Shown: positions 1 to 11,100, counted from the first letter of the stretch. The stretch: 64,000 nt of DNA from TMED27 sp964350435 (GCA_964350435.1 CAYGJS010000010.1:5679-69678), one strand, 5' to 3'. Program-made: numbers and translations. Notes: a model not told the origin generated them from the sequence alone.

Positions 1-20
1 TCCAAAATAAAAAATTACAA

Positions 21-48
21 AAACCGTCCGCTTCTGGGCGGTTTTTTT
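21..48 (+). terminator. Rho-independent terminator of an upstream gene
   Basis: A 9-bp stem (21-29 with 36-44, one G-T wobble) around a 6-nt loop is followed by a run of T to position 48. It would end a plus-strand gene lying left of the window. Confidence 0.7.
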
Positions 49-67
49 ATGAATGCCTTCCAATCTA

Positions 68-96
68 TTGACTCGATAGATTTTTCAACTTAGCGT
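68..96 (+). promoter_or_regulatory. Possible mscL promoter
   Basis: TTGACT (68-73) lies 17 nt before TAGCGT (91-96). The -35 is good and the -10 poor. It sits about 40 nt upstream of the mscL start, in the only gap available. Confidence 0.3.
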
Positions 97-135
97 TTTG
101 TCTGATTTTCTAATTATTTAAGCAGGAGAGAAAAT

Positions 136-543
136 ATGCTGAAAGAATTTAAAGATTTTATTGCCCGTGGAAATGTCATGGACATGGCCGTTGGTATCAT
201 TATGGGAGCAGCCTTTACCGCGATCGTAAACTCAATGGTCGGTGATTTAATTATGCCCGTAATCGGGATGATGACCAGCGGCGTTGATTTTGCCGATAAA
301 TTTATAACCCTGGATGGCCAGTCATACCCCTCTATCGCTGCGGCGAAAGAGGCCGGCGCGACGCTCGTCACCTATGGCATTTTTATCAATGCCGTGATCA
401 ATTTTTTAATCATCTCTTTTGTGGTGTTTATGCTTGTTAAAGGCGTGAACAAAATCAAAAAAGAACAAGAAGAAGCGCCAGCCGCCCCACCGGCAGACAT
501 CAAGCTTCTGACCGAAATCCGCGATGCTTTGAAAAAGAAATAA
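136..543 (+). CDS. mscL: Large-conductance mechanosensitive channel MscL
   Basis: MscL is an inner-membrane pentameric channel that opens under membrane tension and releases solutes after hypo-osmotic shock. The 135-residue length is normal for the family. The N-terminus has the amphipathic start MLKEFKDFIARGNVMDMAVG, then the first membrane helix with the pore-lining GAAFTAIVNSMVGDLIMP stretch (about residues 28-45). A short periplasmic loop, a second membrane helix (about 78-103) and a charged Lys/Glu C-terminal helix follow. The ATG at 136 has an AGGAG ribosome-binding site at 124-128. It is a single-gene unit with a possible promoter upstream and a strong terminator at 567-592. Confidence 0.97.
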   Translation: MLKEFKDFIARGNVMDMAVGIIMGAAFTAIVNSMVGDLIMPVIGMMTSGVDFADKFITLDGQSYPSIAAAKEAGATLVTYGIFINAVINFLIISFVVFMLVKGVNKIKKEQEEAPAAPPADIKLLTEIRDALKKK

Positions 544-566
544 GCATCAAATGATTAATGATAAAG

Positions 567-592
567 CGGAGGCTTTGGCCTCCGTTTTTTTT
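567..592 (+). terminator. Rho-independent terminator of mscL
   Basis: A perfect 7-bp stem (567-573 with 578-584), a 4-nt loop and eight T residues (585-592), 24 nt after the mscL stop. Confidence 0.9.
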
Positions 593-641
593 CACTTGAA
601 CTGCGCCTCGTTTTTGCTTAGGTTGCCTATTCCTTTACAAA

Positions 642-717
642 GGGTCCTTAGCTCAGCTGGGAGAGCGCGTCGCTGGCAGCGACGAGGTCAGCGGTTCGAT
701 CCCGCTAGGATCCACCA
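642..717 (+). tRNA. tRNA-Ala (anticodon GGC)
   Basis: A 76-nt cloverleaf can be folded by eye. The acceptor stem is GGGTCCT with AGGATCC (one G-T pair). The D arm is GCTC...GAGC. The anticodon stem is CGTCG/CGACG around loop CTGGCAG, which places GGC at 675-677 and reads the alanine codon GCC. The T arm is AGCGG-TTCGATC-CCGCT. The discriminator A and an encoded CCA complete the 3' end. The last 26 nt plus 6 nt of flank are repeated at 808-839, so this gene looks like a former integration target. Confidence 0.96.
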
Positions 718-807
718 ATCTCCTGAATTTGATAACCTGTAAGTGTCTTGCACATATACGATCTATCCAACCGCTTCTTATTAAAAAAGCGTTCGCAAAG
801 CGAGCGA

Positions 808-839
808 CGGTTCGATCCCGCTAGGATCCACCAATCTCC
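808..839 (+). repeat. Duplicated 3' end of tRNA-Ala (att-like direct repeat)
   Basis: These 32 nt are identical to 692-723: the T arm, acceptor strand and CCA of the tRNA-Ala, plus 6 nt beyond it. The copies start 116 nt apart. No other half of a tRNA precedes this copy, so it is not a second tRNA gene. A duplicated tRNA 3' end is what tyrosine-recombinase integration leaves behind. Here only a short spacer and no integrase remain, so it reads as a scar (inference). Confidence 0.85.
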
Positions 840-864
840 CCTCATTTCCCGATAAAACAAAAAA

Positions 865-893
865 TTGCCATAAAAATAAAACTCTGCTAGGGT
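865..893 (+). promoter_or_regulatory. Possible promoter of the small exported protein
   Basis: TTGCCA (865-870), a 17-nt spacer and TAGGGT (888-893) end 30 nt before the ATG at 924. Confidence 0.4.
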
Positions 894-923
894 AAGCCTC
901 GATTATTATTTAAGGAGTCGCCC

Positions 924-1217
924 ATGCGCGTTTTTGTTTTAAGTCTGGTTGCGGTTGTTTTTACCGCCTTTTATCCCGCATTGGCCGCCGATGAATTCGG
1001 TGCCCGCTTCGGCGAGATTGAGGCGCCAGGCCTGTCTGATCCTGCTTCTGAATTCGCTTCTGACGAAGACGCCGCGCAAGCCATGCAAGATATCGCACCT
1101 GCCGCAGGTGAAGAAGAAGATACGAGCCCGATCGGCGATACTATCCCCAATACGGATGAAATCGAGGATGAATCTGGCGAGCCGGCTTTGCTGAAAACCC
1201 ACGATATCGACCTTTAA
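924..1217 (+). CDS. Small exported acidic protein of unknown function
   Basis: This 97-residue protein matches no family I recognise. It has a clear signal peptide (residues 1-21, hydrophobic core, cleavage after ALA) and a mature part very rich in Asp and Glu with no Cys. The ATG is preceded by AAGGAG with 6-nt spacing, which fixes the start. The mature protein contains the motif DIAPAAGEEE (about residues 56-65). Very similar motifs, NIEPAAGG, NITPAAGEGEG and DIEPAAGGDE, occur in the C-terminal tail of the giant exoprotein ending at 13530. The shared motif hints at a common processing or binding signal, but this is inference. It stands alone between the tRNA scar and the O-antigen ligase-like gene. 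Confidence 0.75.
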   Translation: MRVFVLSLVAVVFTAFYPALAADEFGARFGEIEAPGLSDPASEFASDEDAAQAMQDIAPAAGEEEDTSPIGDTIPNTDEIEDESGEPALLKTHDIDL

Positions 1218-1328
1218 TACACGCCCGTTATTTCAAAGTTATTTACAAAAGCTCTTTTTTTCAGGAGCCTCTTCCTGCATGATTAACAAGAAAATTCTCA
1301 ATCAGAGCGAAAGCCCTCATACTCTCAT

Positions 1329-2591
1329 ATGCTCCCATCTGATGCTTTCAAATTCGATCAACGGAATATATCCCTGCTCGCGCTGGGCATTCTGATTTAC
1401 GCATTGCCGCTTATGGGGTATTTGACGCCGCGCGTTCTGGCCTTTACGCCGATCGTTTTTACGCTTCTGGGTTTCTGGGCGCTTCGCAGCTGCGCCCGTC
1501 CTATGCCCTGCATTCGCAGCAAGGCACTGATCATGGCCGCTGCTATTGCTGCGCTGGGAATGCTCAGCAGCCTCTGGTCAATCAACCCGGATGAGAGCCT
1601 CTCCCGCGCTATAAGAACCGCGCTGGTTATCATTCCCGGAGCCGTTCTCTTTTCTCAATTTCGTGGCCTGAACAAAACGGCAATTCCGGGCTTTGCGAAA
1701 TATTTTTCTCTCGCCCTGATCGCGGCCATGGTTTTGCTTTTAATCGACCTCTACACCCGCGCCGGACTGTATTTCATCACCCATGATACAGATCCCGATG
1801 TCGATAATTTTTCAAACCTGAACCGCAGCACGATCGCCGTGCTGTTCTTCAGCTTGGCCTCCGCCTACGCCGTTTGGCAATCTGATCGCATAACAAAAAA
1901 GACAAAAACCATTCTCTGGGCCGCCCTATCCTTGTGTCTGGCGGCGATAATGTTTAAAACTCACAGCCAGTCGGCGCAATTCGGGGCAATCCTCGCCGCC
2001 TCTCTCTGGCTAGGCTTTCCCTTAAGGTCAAAAGCGGCATGGATCGCTTTGGCGTCAATCCTGAGCGCCGCAATCCTCGCCGCCCCTTGGATGGTGCAAT
2101 TTGCCTATAACAATATCGCCGAGGTCGCAAGCCAGAGCGGCTTTATGGCTGACGCGTATGTGTCCTCTAGGCTGGAAATTTGGGATTTTGTTGCCCGCAA
2201 AGCTCTGGAATCACCGTGGGTTGGCTACGGCATGGAAGCCACGCGCAGTATCGATAATTTTGATTCGGCTAAGCTTTACATGCCGCTCGATTATGTTCTG
2301 CACCCTCATAACTTCGCCCTGCAAATCTGGATAGAATTTGGCGCGCTGGGGGCGGTCTTGTCTGTCGCCTTTATCAACTGCGTGCTGTATCGCGTATATA
2401 AACACCCCTGCCCGAGAGATCGCAGATTCATGCTGATGATCTTTGTAACGCTTCTCGGCCTCGCCGCAACATCATACGGTTTGTGGCAAGGCTGGTGGCT
2501 CGGGCTGTTCGTGCATATGGGGGGCCTTTGCGCTTTGCTTCAAACGCTGGAGTACTCGCAGCCCCAAACCGACCAACAAAAGACCGCCTGA
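1329..2591 (+). CDS. O-antigen ligase/polymerase family membrane protein
   Basis: The 420-residue polytopic protein has about ten to twelve hydrophobic segments. The WaaL/Wzy-like signature region is a large periplasmic loop in the C-terminal half: SRLEIWDFVARKALESPWVGYGMEA, then HPHNFALQIWIEFGALGAV (about residues 280-345). The R-x-x-x-W and H-N elements of this loop are characteristic of O-antigen ligases (Wzy_C). Such proteins join or polymerise lipid-linked glycans at the periplasmic face. No other polysaccharide genes lie in the window, so the substrate cannot be inferred. No strong ribosome-binding site is seen at the chosen ATG. The stop codon overlaps a terminator hairpin. Confidence 0.85.
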   Translation: MLPSDAFKFDQRNISLLALGILIYALPLMGYLTPRVLAFTPIVFTLLGFWALRSCARPMPCIRSKALIMAAAIAALGMLSSLWSINPDESLSRAIRTALVIIPGAVLFSQFRGLNKTAIPGFAKYFSLALIAAMVLLLIDLYTRAGLYFITHDTDPDVDNFSNLNRSTIAVLFFSLASAYAVWQSDRITKKTKTILWAALSLCLAAIMFKTHSQSAQFGAILAASLWLGFPLRSKAAWIALASILSAAILAAPWMVQFAYNNIAEVASQSGFMADAYVSSRLEIWDFVARKALESPWVGYGMEATRSIDNFDSAKLYMPLDYVLHPHNFALQIWIEFGALGAVLSVAFINCVLYRVYKHPCPRDRRFMLMIFVTLLGLAATSYGLWQGWWLGLFVHMGGLCALLQTLEYSQPQTDQQKTA

Positions 2592-2613
2592 AAACCAGTT
2601 TCGGCGGCCTTTT
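2582..2613 (+). terminator. Probable terminator overlapping the stop of the O-antigen ligase gene
   Basis: An imperfect stem (CCGCCTGAAA with TTTCGGCGG, one bulge) at 2584-2607 is followed by CCTTTT. It begins inside the last codons of the gene. Confidence 0.55.
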
Positions 2614-2710
2614 AAATTCACTGACATAGAGCGGAATTGTGCCTTTATTCAATTTCTTTGAACATCTTCCGAGCCTCTATCCTGATCAATGAGGGCTTGT
2701 TTGTCATGAT

Positions 2711-2866
2711 TTATTTGGCTTTCGGGGGCTGTGATGTCTGCGATTGCGCTTTGCGCTCGGCTATTAGGCGTTTCAAGAGGTTGTCCCCTATATCGTCCTG
2801 CCCGTAATAAATAGGATTCATTTTTTCCGGCTCCGGATTTATTGGGCTCTGTTCTGACTTCTTCAT
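2711..2866 (-). CDS. Possible small protein downstream of tpsB
   Basis: An open frame of 51 codons starts at 2866 (MKKSEQSPINPEPEK...) and stops at 2711. It is polar, with no signal peptide or membrane segment. An internal ATG at 2821 is preceded by GGAG with suitable spacing and would give a 36-residue product. The frame lies 45 nt downstream of tpsB on the same strand. It matches no family I know. A chance frame is quite possible. Confidence 0.3.
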   Translation of the reverse strand: MKKSEQSPINPEPEKMNPIYYGQDDIGDNLLKRLIAERKAQSQTSQPPKAK

Positions 2867-2883
2867 TCGTTCATCGTTCTATT

Positions 2884-2908
2884 TTGCCTTTGATCTGCGC
2901 AAAGGCAA
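2884..2908 (-). other. Hairpin just after the tpsB stop codon
   Basis: A perfect 9-bp inverted repeat (2884-2892 with 2900-2908, 7-nt loop) lies 3 nt beyond the tpsB stop. The T run is on the plus-strand side (2909-2913). It is therefore a weak terminator for tpsB and might protect the mRNA 3' end instead. Confidence 0.5.
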
Positions 2909-2911
2909 TTT

Positions 2912-4672
2912 TTAGAAGTTCTGGTTCACGCTGAAATAGAACCGGGGATGGCGATTATTCCTCGTCTGCACATCACGCGTCAGAGGAAAAGCAACCGCCA
3001 TACCGGCCTGCGTAGAATTTGTAATATCCAAACGCGCCCCGGCCCCCGCAGAAGCAATCGAATTGGTCTTATCCGCCCGTGTGGTCGAGTCCTTGTTCCA
3101 GATTTTACCAATATCATAGAAGCTGAACAGCTGATAATCTTCCAGATAGCTCACCGCTCTCGGCTGGTTCCACTGCAACTCAAGCTTACCGGCAATCCCC
3201 TGATCGCCAATCACCTCCGAAGGATCATATCCACGCCCGAGGCCAAAGCCGCCGACACCGAATTCTTCGGAAGAATAGAGTGCATCAGGCGTCCACTGAC
3301 CGGTCCCTTGCGCCAAAAGATTAACCCGAGAGGTTAAGCGCTGCAGACGTTCAATTTCGATATTCGCCTTAGTAAAGTTCGGCTCAGCATTCGGGCGTGA
3401 TACACGGATATCGCCGTCGCGGCTGCGTCCGAAAATATCAACGCCTTGTGAGATCGTAAGGCCGAGGCTGTTCACGCCAAACCCGATCAGGCTGTCGGCA
3501 AACTGATATTCTCCGCCAATGCGAACGGCGCGAATGCGATCTTCACGTGTGGCTTCAACATTGTTGCTGCTCTCCGTATTCCGCCAGTCAAACTGCACGC
3601 TCCCCAAAAGGGTTTCCTCACGTGATTTGATGAAAGGATGCGAAAGCTTCGCGCTGACGAAATCGGACTGACCCTTGACTTCGAACTGTTCAAGAGTAAA
3701 ACCCGGGTCGGTACTGGAATGGCTGTAGATAAGAGAGGCAATCGTCCCATGGCTATTGATCGGCTGCGCGTATTCCAGAGAATAAAACGCCATCTCCGCA
3801 TTTGGACCACTGTTTCTGTCATCGCGGTCAGGCGCAAGAACGACCTGCCCGGTAATCCGTTCGTTCTGACCGAAGTAAGAATGTAAGTTGCCGCCAAAGC
3901 CCACCTGAAGCGGTCCAAGGAAGCGGCTGCCGTAATTATTCACACCGAAAAACGCATCATAAGGATCGCGCTCAACAATAATAGAAAGATCCGATGCGCT
4001 TACGCGTGTTTTTGACGGGCTCAGCACAGCGCGCGCCTCAACCCCCGGCAGGTCATTGATAAGAAGCAGAAATTTCTCAAGATCCTGCGAATTCACGGTG
4101 CCGGCATTGCGGATTTCATTCGCATAGGCGCGGATCGTATTCAGGCCATTTTCATCCCCGCCTTGAACCGTAACCTGATCAACGAAGCCCTCATAAACTT
4201 TCAATGTCACAATGCCGTTTTCAATGGTCTGCGGCGGCACTTTCACTTGCGAAAGAATATAGCCGTCATTGCGGTACTTATTCGTCAGCGCGGTCGAAAT
4301 CGCATAAACATCAGCCAGCGTAACATCCTGCCCCAAATTATCAGCATAAACAGATTGAATATCCTCAACGTCATAAGCATTCAGGCCGTCAAACTGAATC
4401 CCATTCAGCGTCAGCTTCACATTTTCTGCGCCTGGCGGCACCGCCTGCAGCACCAGGTTCTTAACCTGGACTTTGCTTTGGGATTGAGCCCGGAAAATCC
4501 CCTGATCGATCACCTGTTCCTGAACCCGTCCCGCACTGGCCTGACCCGCCGCGGCATTATCGGCGGCTGTTGGAAGCTGGGCGAGTGCTCCCGGCGCAGC
4601 CATCATCAAAACAGGGAGCGCGCACGCGGAAAGCAGCCACTTTTTGTGCATCTTGAATCCAGAATATGTCAT
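2912..4672 (-). CDS. Two-partner secretion outer-membrane transporter (TpsB, ShlB/FhaC family)
   Basis: TpsB proteins are 16-strand outer-membrane barrels with periplasmic POTRA domains that export one partner exoprotein. The 586-residue length is typical. After an export signal (cleavage after GALAQ, about residue 32) comes a POTRA_2-like region with ALTNKYRNDGYILSQVKVPPQ (about 105-127). A second POTRA follows, then the barrel with FGVNNYGSRFLGP (about 240-252) and GFGLGRGYDPSEVIGDQG (about 475-492), the FhaC VRGY-like motif. The C-terminus ends in FYFSVNQNF with the terminal Phe expected of barrels. A second in-frame ATG at 4651 (MHKKWLL) gives a tidier signal peptide. It is divergent from its presumed partner tpsA, whereas most tps pairs are co-transcribed. 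Confidence 0.93.
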   Translation of the reverse strand: MTYSGFKMHKKWLLSACALPVLMMAAPGALAQLPTAADNAAAGQASAGRVQEQVIDQGIFRAQSQSKVQVKNLVLQAVPPGAENVKLTLNGIQFDGLNAYDVEDIQSVYADNLGQDVTLADVYAISTALTNKYRNDGYILSQVKVPPQTIENGIVTLKVYEGFVDQVTVQGGDENGLNTIRAYANEIRNAGTVNSQDLEKFLLLINDLPGVEARAVLSPSKTRVSASDLSIIVERDPYDAFFGVNNYGSRFLGPLQVGFGGNLHSYFGQNERITGQVVLAPDRDDRNSGPNAEMAFYSLEYAQPINSHGTIASLIYSHSSTDPGFTLEQFEVKGQSDFVSAKLSHPFIKSREETLLGSVQFDWRNTESSNNVEATREDRIRAVRIGGEYQFADSLIGFGVNSLGLTISQGVDIFGRSRDGDIRVSRPNAEPNFTKANIEIERLQRLTSRVNLLAQGTGQWTPDALYSSEEFGVGGFGLGRGYDPSEVIGDQGIAGKLELQWNQPRAVSYLEDYQLFSFYDIGKIWNKDSTTRADKTNSIASAGAGARLDITNSTQAGMAVAFPLTRDVQTRNNRHPRFYFSVNQNF

Positions 4673-5133
4673 CGTTTCAGACCTTGTATAAAGTTAAAAT
4701 TTTGAATTTCGAATGTAGGTTTAACAGAAAATTGAAAAAAAGAAAGACCCTTTATCCACAAAACTTAAGTGATTTTGCAACAAAGTGCAAGCATTTGAAG
4801 CATGATCGGCACGGCGACCAGCCCACTCGAATCGAAACCTAACATTAGAAAAATATGTTAAAGGCTGAGGATGGTGACTTACCGGAGTTTAAGATGATAA
4901 ACGCAAGAAATTTATTAAATTTTCCTTAATTATTTCTTGTGTTTTTTTTCTAAAAGTGCAATACGGAGTCTGACTAAGATTAAATTCGTCCGATTAGGTT
5001 CTGGTTTTAAAGCCAAAACCTGACCAAGATACAGTGATTTATTCATGTGTATGAAAGGATCTTAAAGGTCGAAAAAAAAAACGAAGAGATATTATTTTCA
5101 ATACTTGATTTTTAGAGAGAAGGAAAAATCAAC
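4673..5133. other. AT-rich divergent intergenic region between tpsB and tpsA
   Basis: These 461 nt hold no gene that I can support. The region must contain promoters for both tps genes. Visible structure includes a hairpin formed by GGTTTT (5003-5008) and AAAACC (5015-5020), extended by further imperfect pairs. A 10-nt motif is repeated 50 nt apart, TGACTAAGAT at 4971-4980 and TGACCAAGAT at 5021-5030. The spacing of the repeats, near five helical turns, would suit an operator pair (inference). Confidence 0.5.
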
Positions 5134-8100
5134 ATGAGTAATTACCAAGCCCGCAAAAACGCGACTACTCGTTTCAAGCTTACACAAAAAAGACTTTTGG
5201 CCACCACGGCGATGACGGCAGCGGGTCTTTTGGCGCTCATGCCCGGTAAGGCTCTCGCAGACAACTGGGTCGACCTGAGAGAAGTTTCTGGTCAGGCAAA
5301 TACAGATCTCACACAAGCAAATACAACGAACATCAATATTGTTGACGGTCGTGTTGTAATGGAGGGTGACCTCGACATTACCGAAAACTGGACAGTTAAT
5401 GTTAATGATGGCGATGGTGTGTTTAGAGATACCGAGAATGATCCTACATATATTTTCGGTCGTTTAAACTGTTCTGGAACATGTCACGTCCTTGATAACA
5501 ATGGTATTTTTGTTGGCGCGGATGGTTTTGTAGATGCTCAAGCTGTTATTCTCTCAACAGGCGAGCTAAACAACACAAATGAGTTCATGCAGACTGGTCG
5601 GGTTGTCCTGGATAATATTAGCGGCGCAGCCGGCAATATAGGGATTACCAACAACGGTTCAATCAACGTAGCAGAGGGCGGTCTGGCCGCTCTTGTTTCC
5701 GGTAAAGTTTCAAACAACGGCACAATCAACGCCCGCGCTGGTAAAGTCGCCTTCGCCGCTGGAGAGCAAGTCACAATCGATCTTTATGGTGATGGCCTAT
5801 ACGAAGTCGCCGTTGAAGGCGAAATCGCTGATGCTGTAATCGACAACCAAGGCGCGATCAACGCTGCCGGCGGCGTCGTCAGCATGGATGTAAAAACGGC
5901 CAAAGGTGCAGTCGACAACCTGATTAACCTTGATGGTGAAGTGAATGTCGCGTCTGTCTCCACCAAAGGCGGTAAGATCATCCTTTCTGCTGAAGGCGCA
6001 GACGTTAAAATCGGCGGTAAACTTGATGCGTCTGGCACATCCGGCGGTGACGTAGCTATCAACGCAGAAAACATCGAAGTCGCAAGCGCGGCTGAAATCT
6101 CTGTTGATGGTTCAAACCAAGGCGGTACAGCCCTTATTGAAGCCGCCGACAGCCTGATCTTCCGCGGCACACTCTCCGCCGAAGGTGAAAATTCAGACAT
6201 CGCCTTCATCGGTACGGGCGGTGAATTTGATGGCGAACTTGTTCTTGGAAACAGCGCGAATGTTCTTATCGACCCTGAAGACGTATGTATTACAGACGGC
6301 ACGGCCTGTGCAAACACTGACGGTATTATGACTGTTCGTGCAACGCGCATTGCGAACGCTCTTAGAAATACCTCCAACACAACCTTCACAATCACAACCA
6401 GCGGCGCAGGAACAGGCGAAGGCGATCTTGAAGTTGCAGACGCTATCGATGCCCGCGGCGGCACAGGCGTGAAAAACCTCCTCAGACTTCACGCGCATGA
6501 CGATGTTTATATCAATGCAGCCCTAACGGGCACTGAAAATGTTGGCGGCACCAGCTTTGAAATCCTCGGCGATTTCGACGGCAGCGGCGGTAACGCCGAC
6601 GTGTTCGTAAACGCGGCCATCGATACCAATGGCGGCGGTCTCTTCATCCGTACAGCCGATGACATCGAGATTCACTCTGCCATCACAACCAATGGCGGAA
6701 ACGCGAATTTCAAATCATTTGTAACGAACCCAGGCAATCAATCCGATTTCTTGATCAGCTCAACAGGCTCTCTTGATACAACGAACGGCGCAGGCCTTGC
6801 GGGCAATGTCGAAATCGTTGGTGATGAAGTCAAAATCAGCACAAGCTCAGGCACAAAAATCGACGCCGGCAATGGTACGGTTACCATCAAACGCACCAAA
6901 GACGGCTCGATCTGGGTAAAAGAATCCGGTCAGGTTCCCGGCGTAATGAATATCTCCGAAGGCGAGCTGGATGCTATCACTTCTGCAAAAACAGCACTCG
7001 GCGGTGACAAAACCAAATTTATTATCGTTGATACGATTGATGCCACCAGCACAGATACGCTGGAGCTGAATGCCTATGATTACATTACATTCACGGGTCC
7101 GGCTGATTTTGCCAATCTGGATGTAAACACTAAAAACATTGGCGTGGTTGGCCCGAATGGCGCAGCCCTGAAAGCGGACAGCATCGATTTCAATGCAAAT
7201 TCCGTAACCCTGAATATCGATCTTGATTCCGCCGATATCGACGGAACCGCAACATCTGTTTTTGTAAACGAAGGCGCCCAGATCAGTGACGGCGTTCGCG
7301 TGGCCAAAGACGGCGCGGGAACGGTCAAGGTTGACGATTCAACCTACACTGAAAACGTCCTTGTCGACAAAGACGTGATTGTTCAGGGAACCAACGCGAA
7401 TATTTCCGCCAAAAACGGCGTGCGCATCAACCCTGAAACAATCGTTCAGGGCAATGGCGGCAGCACCTTTACGGTCACAGCCAGCGGCGCGACAATCGAC
7501 GGTTTCACAATTCTGGCTGACGCAGGTCAGGCAGGCGTGAAAACTGTGAACGCCAGCAATGTAGTGCTTAAAAACAACATCATCAGCAGCATTGTCGGAT
7601 CCACAGGTCATACAGGCATCTCGATTGAAGGGGGTTCAAACAATAACGTCCACAACAACTTGATCCAGAATTTCGATAAGGACGGCGTTTACGCGGGTTT
7701 CACTACCGATTTGGTTTTGGCAACAAACCAAATTGAAGATGTTGGCCGTCACGGTATCTACGCTCTGAGAACCGAGGGCACAACGGTATCGAATAACATG
7801 TTCTCCCGCACAGGCAAAGACGGTGTCTACGCCCTTGTCGGCGATAACATGACTGTGTCCGGCAACATGATTACAGACGCGGGTGACGACGGCGTTGACC
7901 TTGATAAAATCATCAACTCTACAGTCACAAACAACGTGATTAACGGCACAGATGAAGAAGGCATCGAAGTCGGCGCCGACTATGATGGAAGCACGTCATC
8001 TTCTACTTTGATTTCCGGCAATACAATCAACAACACAGATAACGGCACAGGGATCTTGGTTGATAACATTGCCTCATCCAACATCACGGATAATACTCTG

Positions 8101-11100
8101 GACACACTGGGCGTGGACGGTATCCGCGTTTTATCTGAAGGCGGGCGCAGTGACGTCACGTCGATCAGTTACAACCAAATTTCAAACACCTACGATGATG
8201 GTATCCATGTTTCCGGCGGCGCAAGCGCAACCATTTACAGCAACGTCATCGAAGGCGCAGGCTTTAACACCACTGGCGGCGGCCTCGAAGCAGGCGGCTC
8301 CGCGATTGATACAGATCTCGGCGACGGCATCAAGGTTGAAGGCGTAGGCCTGTTCTCTGAACCTGTTATTGAAGATCTGAGTGCAGATTCAATCGGTTAT
8401 GGTGAAGGCAGCGTGGCAGACATTGCCGAAGTTAAAATCTACGACAACGCCATTTCAATCACAACGGGCGATGGCATTGATGCGGAAAACAACAATAATG
8501 TTTACATCAACACCAACCTTATCGGCCATGCGGACGATCACGGTATTAATGTCAATGGTTTCGCGACAACCGAAGTGTCTGACAATGCAATCACCTCTGT
8601 CGGTAAACGCGGTATCAATGTCAACGGCAATAGCGATGATGAGCTGAAACTTGTAACAGAGCGCCCATCTCTATCCGGTTTTGACTCAATTTACGCAGGG
8701 ATATTTGGGAACAAAGTTCTCTTAACCGGAGGGCACGGGATCTATGTTTCCGGTGTGAACGGTGAGTCCAATCTTCCGACAATGATGACCTTCGGCGCCA
8801 ACCCCGAATTCGGCAATTATGGCTGGAACGTCAACATCGCTGGCAACGAAGTCGTGATGACCGGCAATGACGGCATCGCCGCAATCGATAACGGCTCAAC
8901 CCGCATTGCGCAAAACGATGTGTTGATGGCGGGCATGGGCGAAGGCCTTGCCGGCGTGATTGACCAAATCAATGTATTTGCCGCATTCGCGATCAACCCG
9001 CCTTCATTCTTCCCGGCCTCTGTAACCCAAGCGGTTGAAGTTGTTTCAGAATATGATCCGGCCTTTACTTGGAACTGGGGCGAAGGCAACGGCATCTATG
9101 TCTCTGGCGCAAATTCTCTCGGACCAAATGGCTGGGCGATTGATGTAAACAACAACAATGTTGATTACACAGGCGGTCACGGTATTTACACCCGCAGCGC
9201 GCCAAACGCATATATTCATGACAACGTCGTGAATTACGCAGGCGTAGCAACAACGCAGCATGAAGGATATGACTCCATGCTTGATTTGCTGTCATCCGGC
9301 CCATTCGCGCCAGAGCAGCATTTCGGCGGCGGCTCACCAACAACCTACAGCAACCTTGACTCGGCATCATTGAACGCCGCGCCATGGTCTGAATCCTGGA
9401 CAAATCAGGCACCAAGCCGTCGCAACCTTTGGGTCGGTCAGGATTTGACGGACACTGTTGGCGAGCACATCACGCCGACAGATATTCTTGAATATCAAAC
9501 AGCAGACGGAATCCATGTCTTCGATATTCGTACAAATGAATATCCGGGCGATGTGTTCTGGCCAGTCACTTCAGTCAATGCGGGCGTTGTGACGGAGGGC
9601 TCATACAACGCCTCGGAATATAACGTGGTTGTCCAAGGCAACACCGTAAGCTTCACAGGCGATGACGGCATCGATGTAAATAACATCACTGGCCGCGTCC
9701 TGATCGGGGGTTACGATCAGGAAACCGAAGGCAACGGTGTATCAGACGCTGGATATGGTGGCGGTGAATACTACGACGCGGGCGACTACTTCGGCGCGGA
9801 CGGTATCTCTGTTCGCAATGTTGAGCAAGGATATTACGGTTATCCAACATGGGATATCGTGAATGTGGAAAGCGGTACCGGCGGCGTTGATTCATATTAC
9901 GGTGGTAACCAATATGTAGGCTACGCGGTTGATATCATTGGTAACACAATCGACATCACTGCGGATGATGGCATCGAGGTAATAGATTCTGAATCAACCC
10001 TGATCCAAAATAATACCATCTCAAATATTGGTGTCGGACAGGAAGACAGAGGCTATTACGGTTATTACGGTTCATACCAGCCTTACGGCGCGGACGGCAT
10101 TTCTGTTCGAAATGTCGGCCAGTATGAGGACAATATCTGGGTTCCTTTCAGCGCAGGGTTGAACCCGGGCGGCGAAGCTTCCGGCGCAACCTTCATTTCT
10201 TACGCGGTTGTCGTTGATGGCAATGACATCGACAATACTGGCGATGATGGAATAGAAGTCGTGAACGCTGGCCGCACATTGATCACCGGAAACGAGATCG
10301 ACAATGTTGGCCTGGTTGCGGAAGATTCATATTTCGGCGGCGGCCTTGATAATTATGACGAATATGGCACCTCTGATGGCTATGGCGGTGACGGTATCCA
10401 TGTCCGCAATGTATATCAGGGCGGAAATATACGCTTGATGGGCAACGCGCAAGAGCAAGGCGGCATTTCTGAAGGCTACTATGGGCGTCTCTTTGCTGTG
10501 GACATCTTGGACAACAAGATCGCCCGCACAGGCGATGACGGCATCGAAGTCGTAGATTCCGGCCGCACCATCATCGAAGCAAACGATATCGATGATGTCG
10601 GCGCAAACAATGAAGGAACCGTGAACTACTATATCCAGTATTATGGCAGCGATATAAGTTCAGGTTACTTTGGCGAGGAGTACGGCAGCACCAGCGATCG
10701 TCAAGGCAGCGGCGCGGATGGCATCTCTGTCCGTAATGTTTACGAAGAGCAGGGTTATTTCGGCGGTGACTATTCGGTGAGTGTTGCAAACAATAACGCG
10801 GGCGGTCTTGATGATCCATATTATGGCGGCGGATCACAATATGACCCCTATGCCCTGGTTCTCCTTGGTAACAACATCGACCGCACAGGCGATGACGGTA
10901 TTGAAGTTGTTGGCGCAGGTCGCACCATCATCGAAGATAACCTCATCAACGATGCCGGTGTAAGCCAGCACGTAAACGGTTCTGGCTATATCAATGTAAA
11001 TTACAGCTACGACTACTATGGCGGGCTTGTAAACACATCTCTGCAGAGCGGTTACTACGGTAGCGGCTATATAAGTGTAGATGCGGGCATCAATGCTTCA

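Noticed and set aside
551..742. A 63-codon frame running across the tRNA-Ala gene
   Set aside because: It lies over a terminator and a complete tRNA, so it is a chance frame.
808..839. A second tRNA-Ala gene
   Set aside because: Only the T arm, acceptor 3' strand and CCA are present; no D or anticodon arm can be folded upstream.
4163..4705. A 180-codon frame antisense to tpsB
   Set aside because: It is opposite the conserved signal and POTRA region of tpsB, shows no family features and has no ribosome-binding site that I can see.
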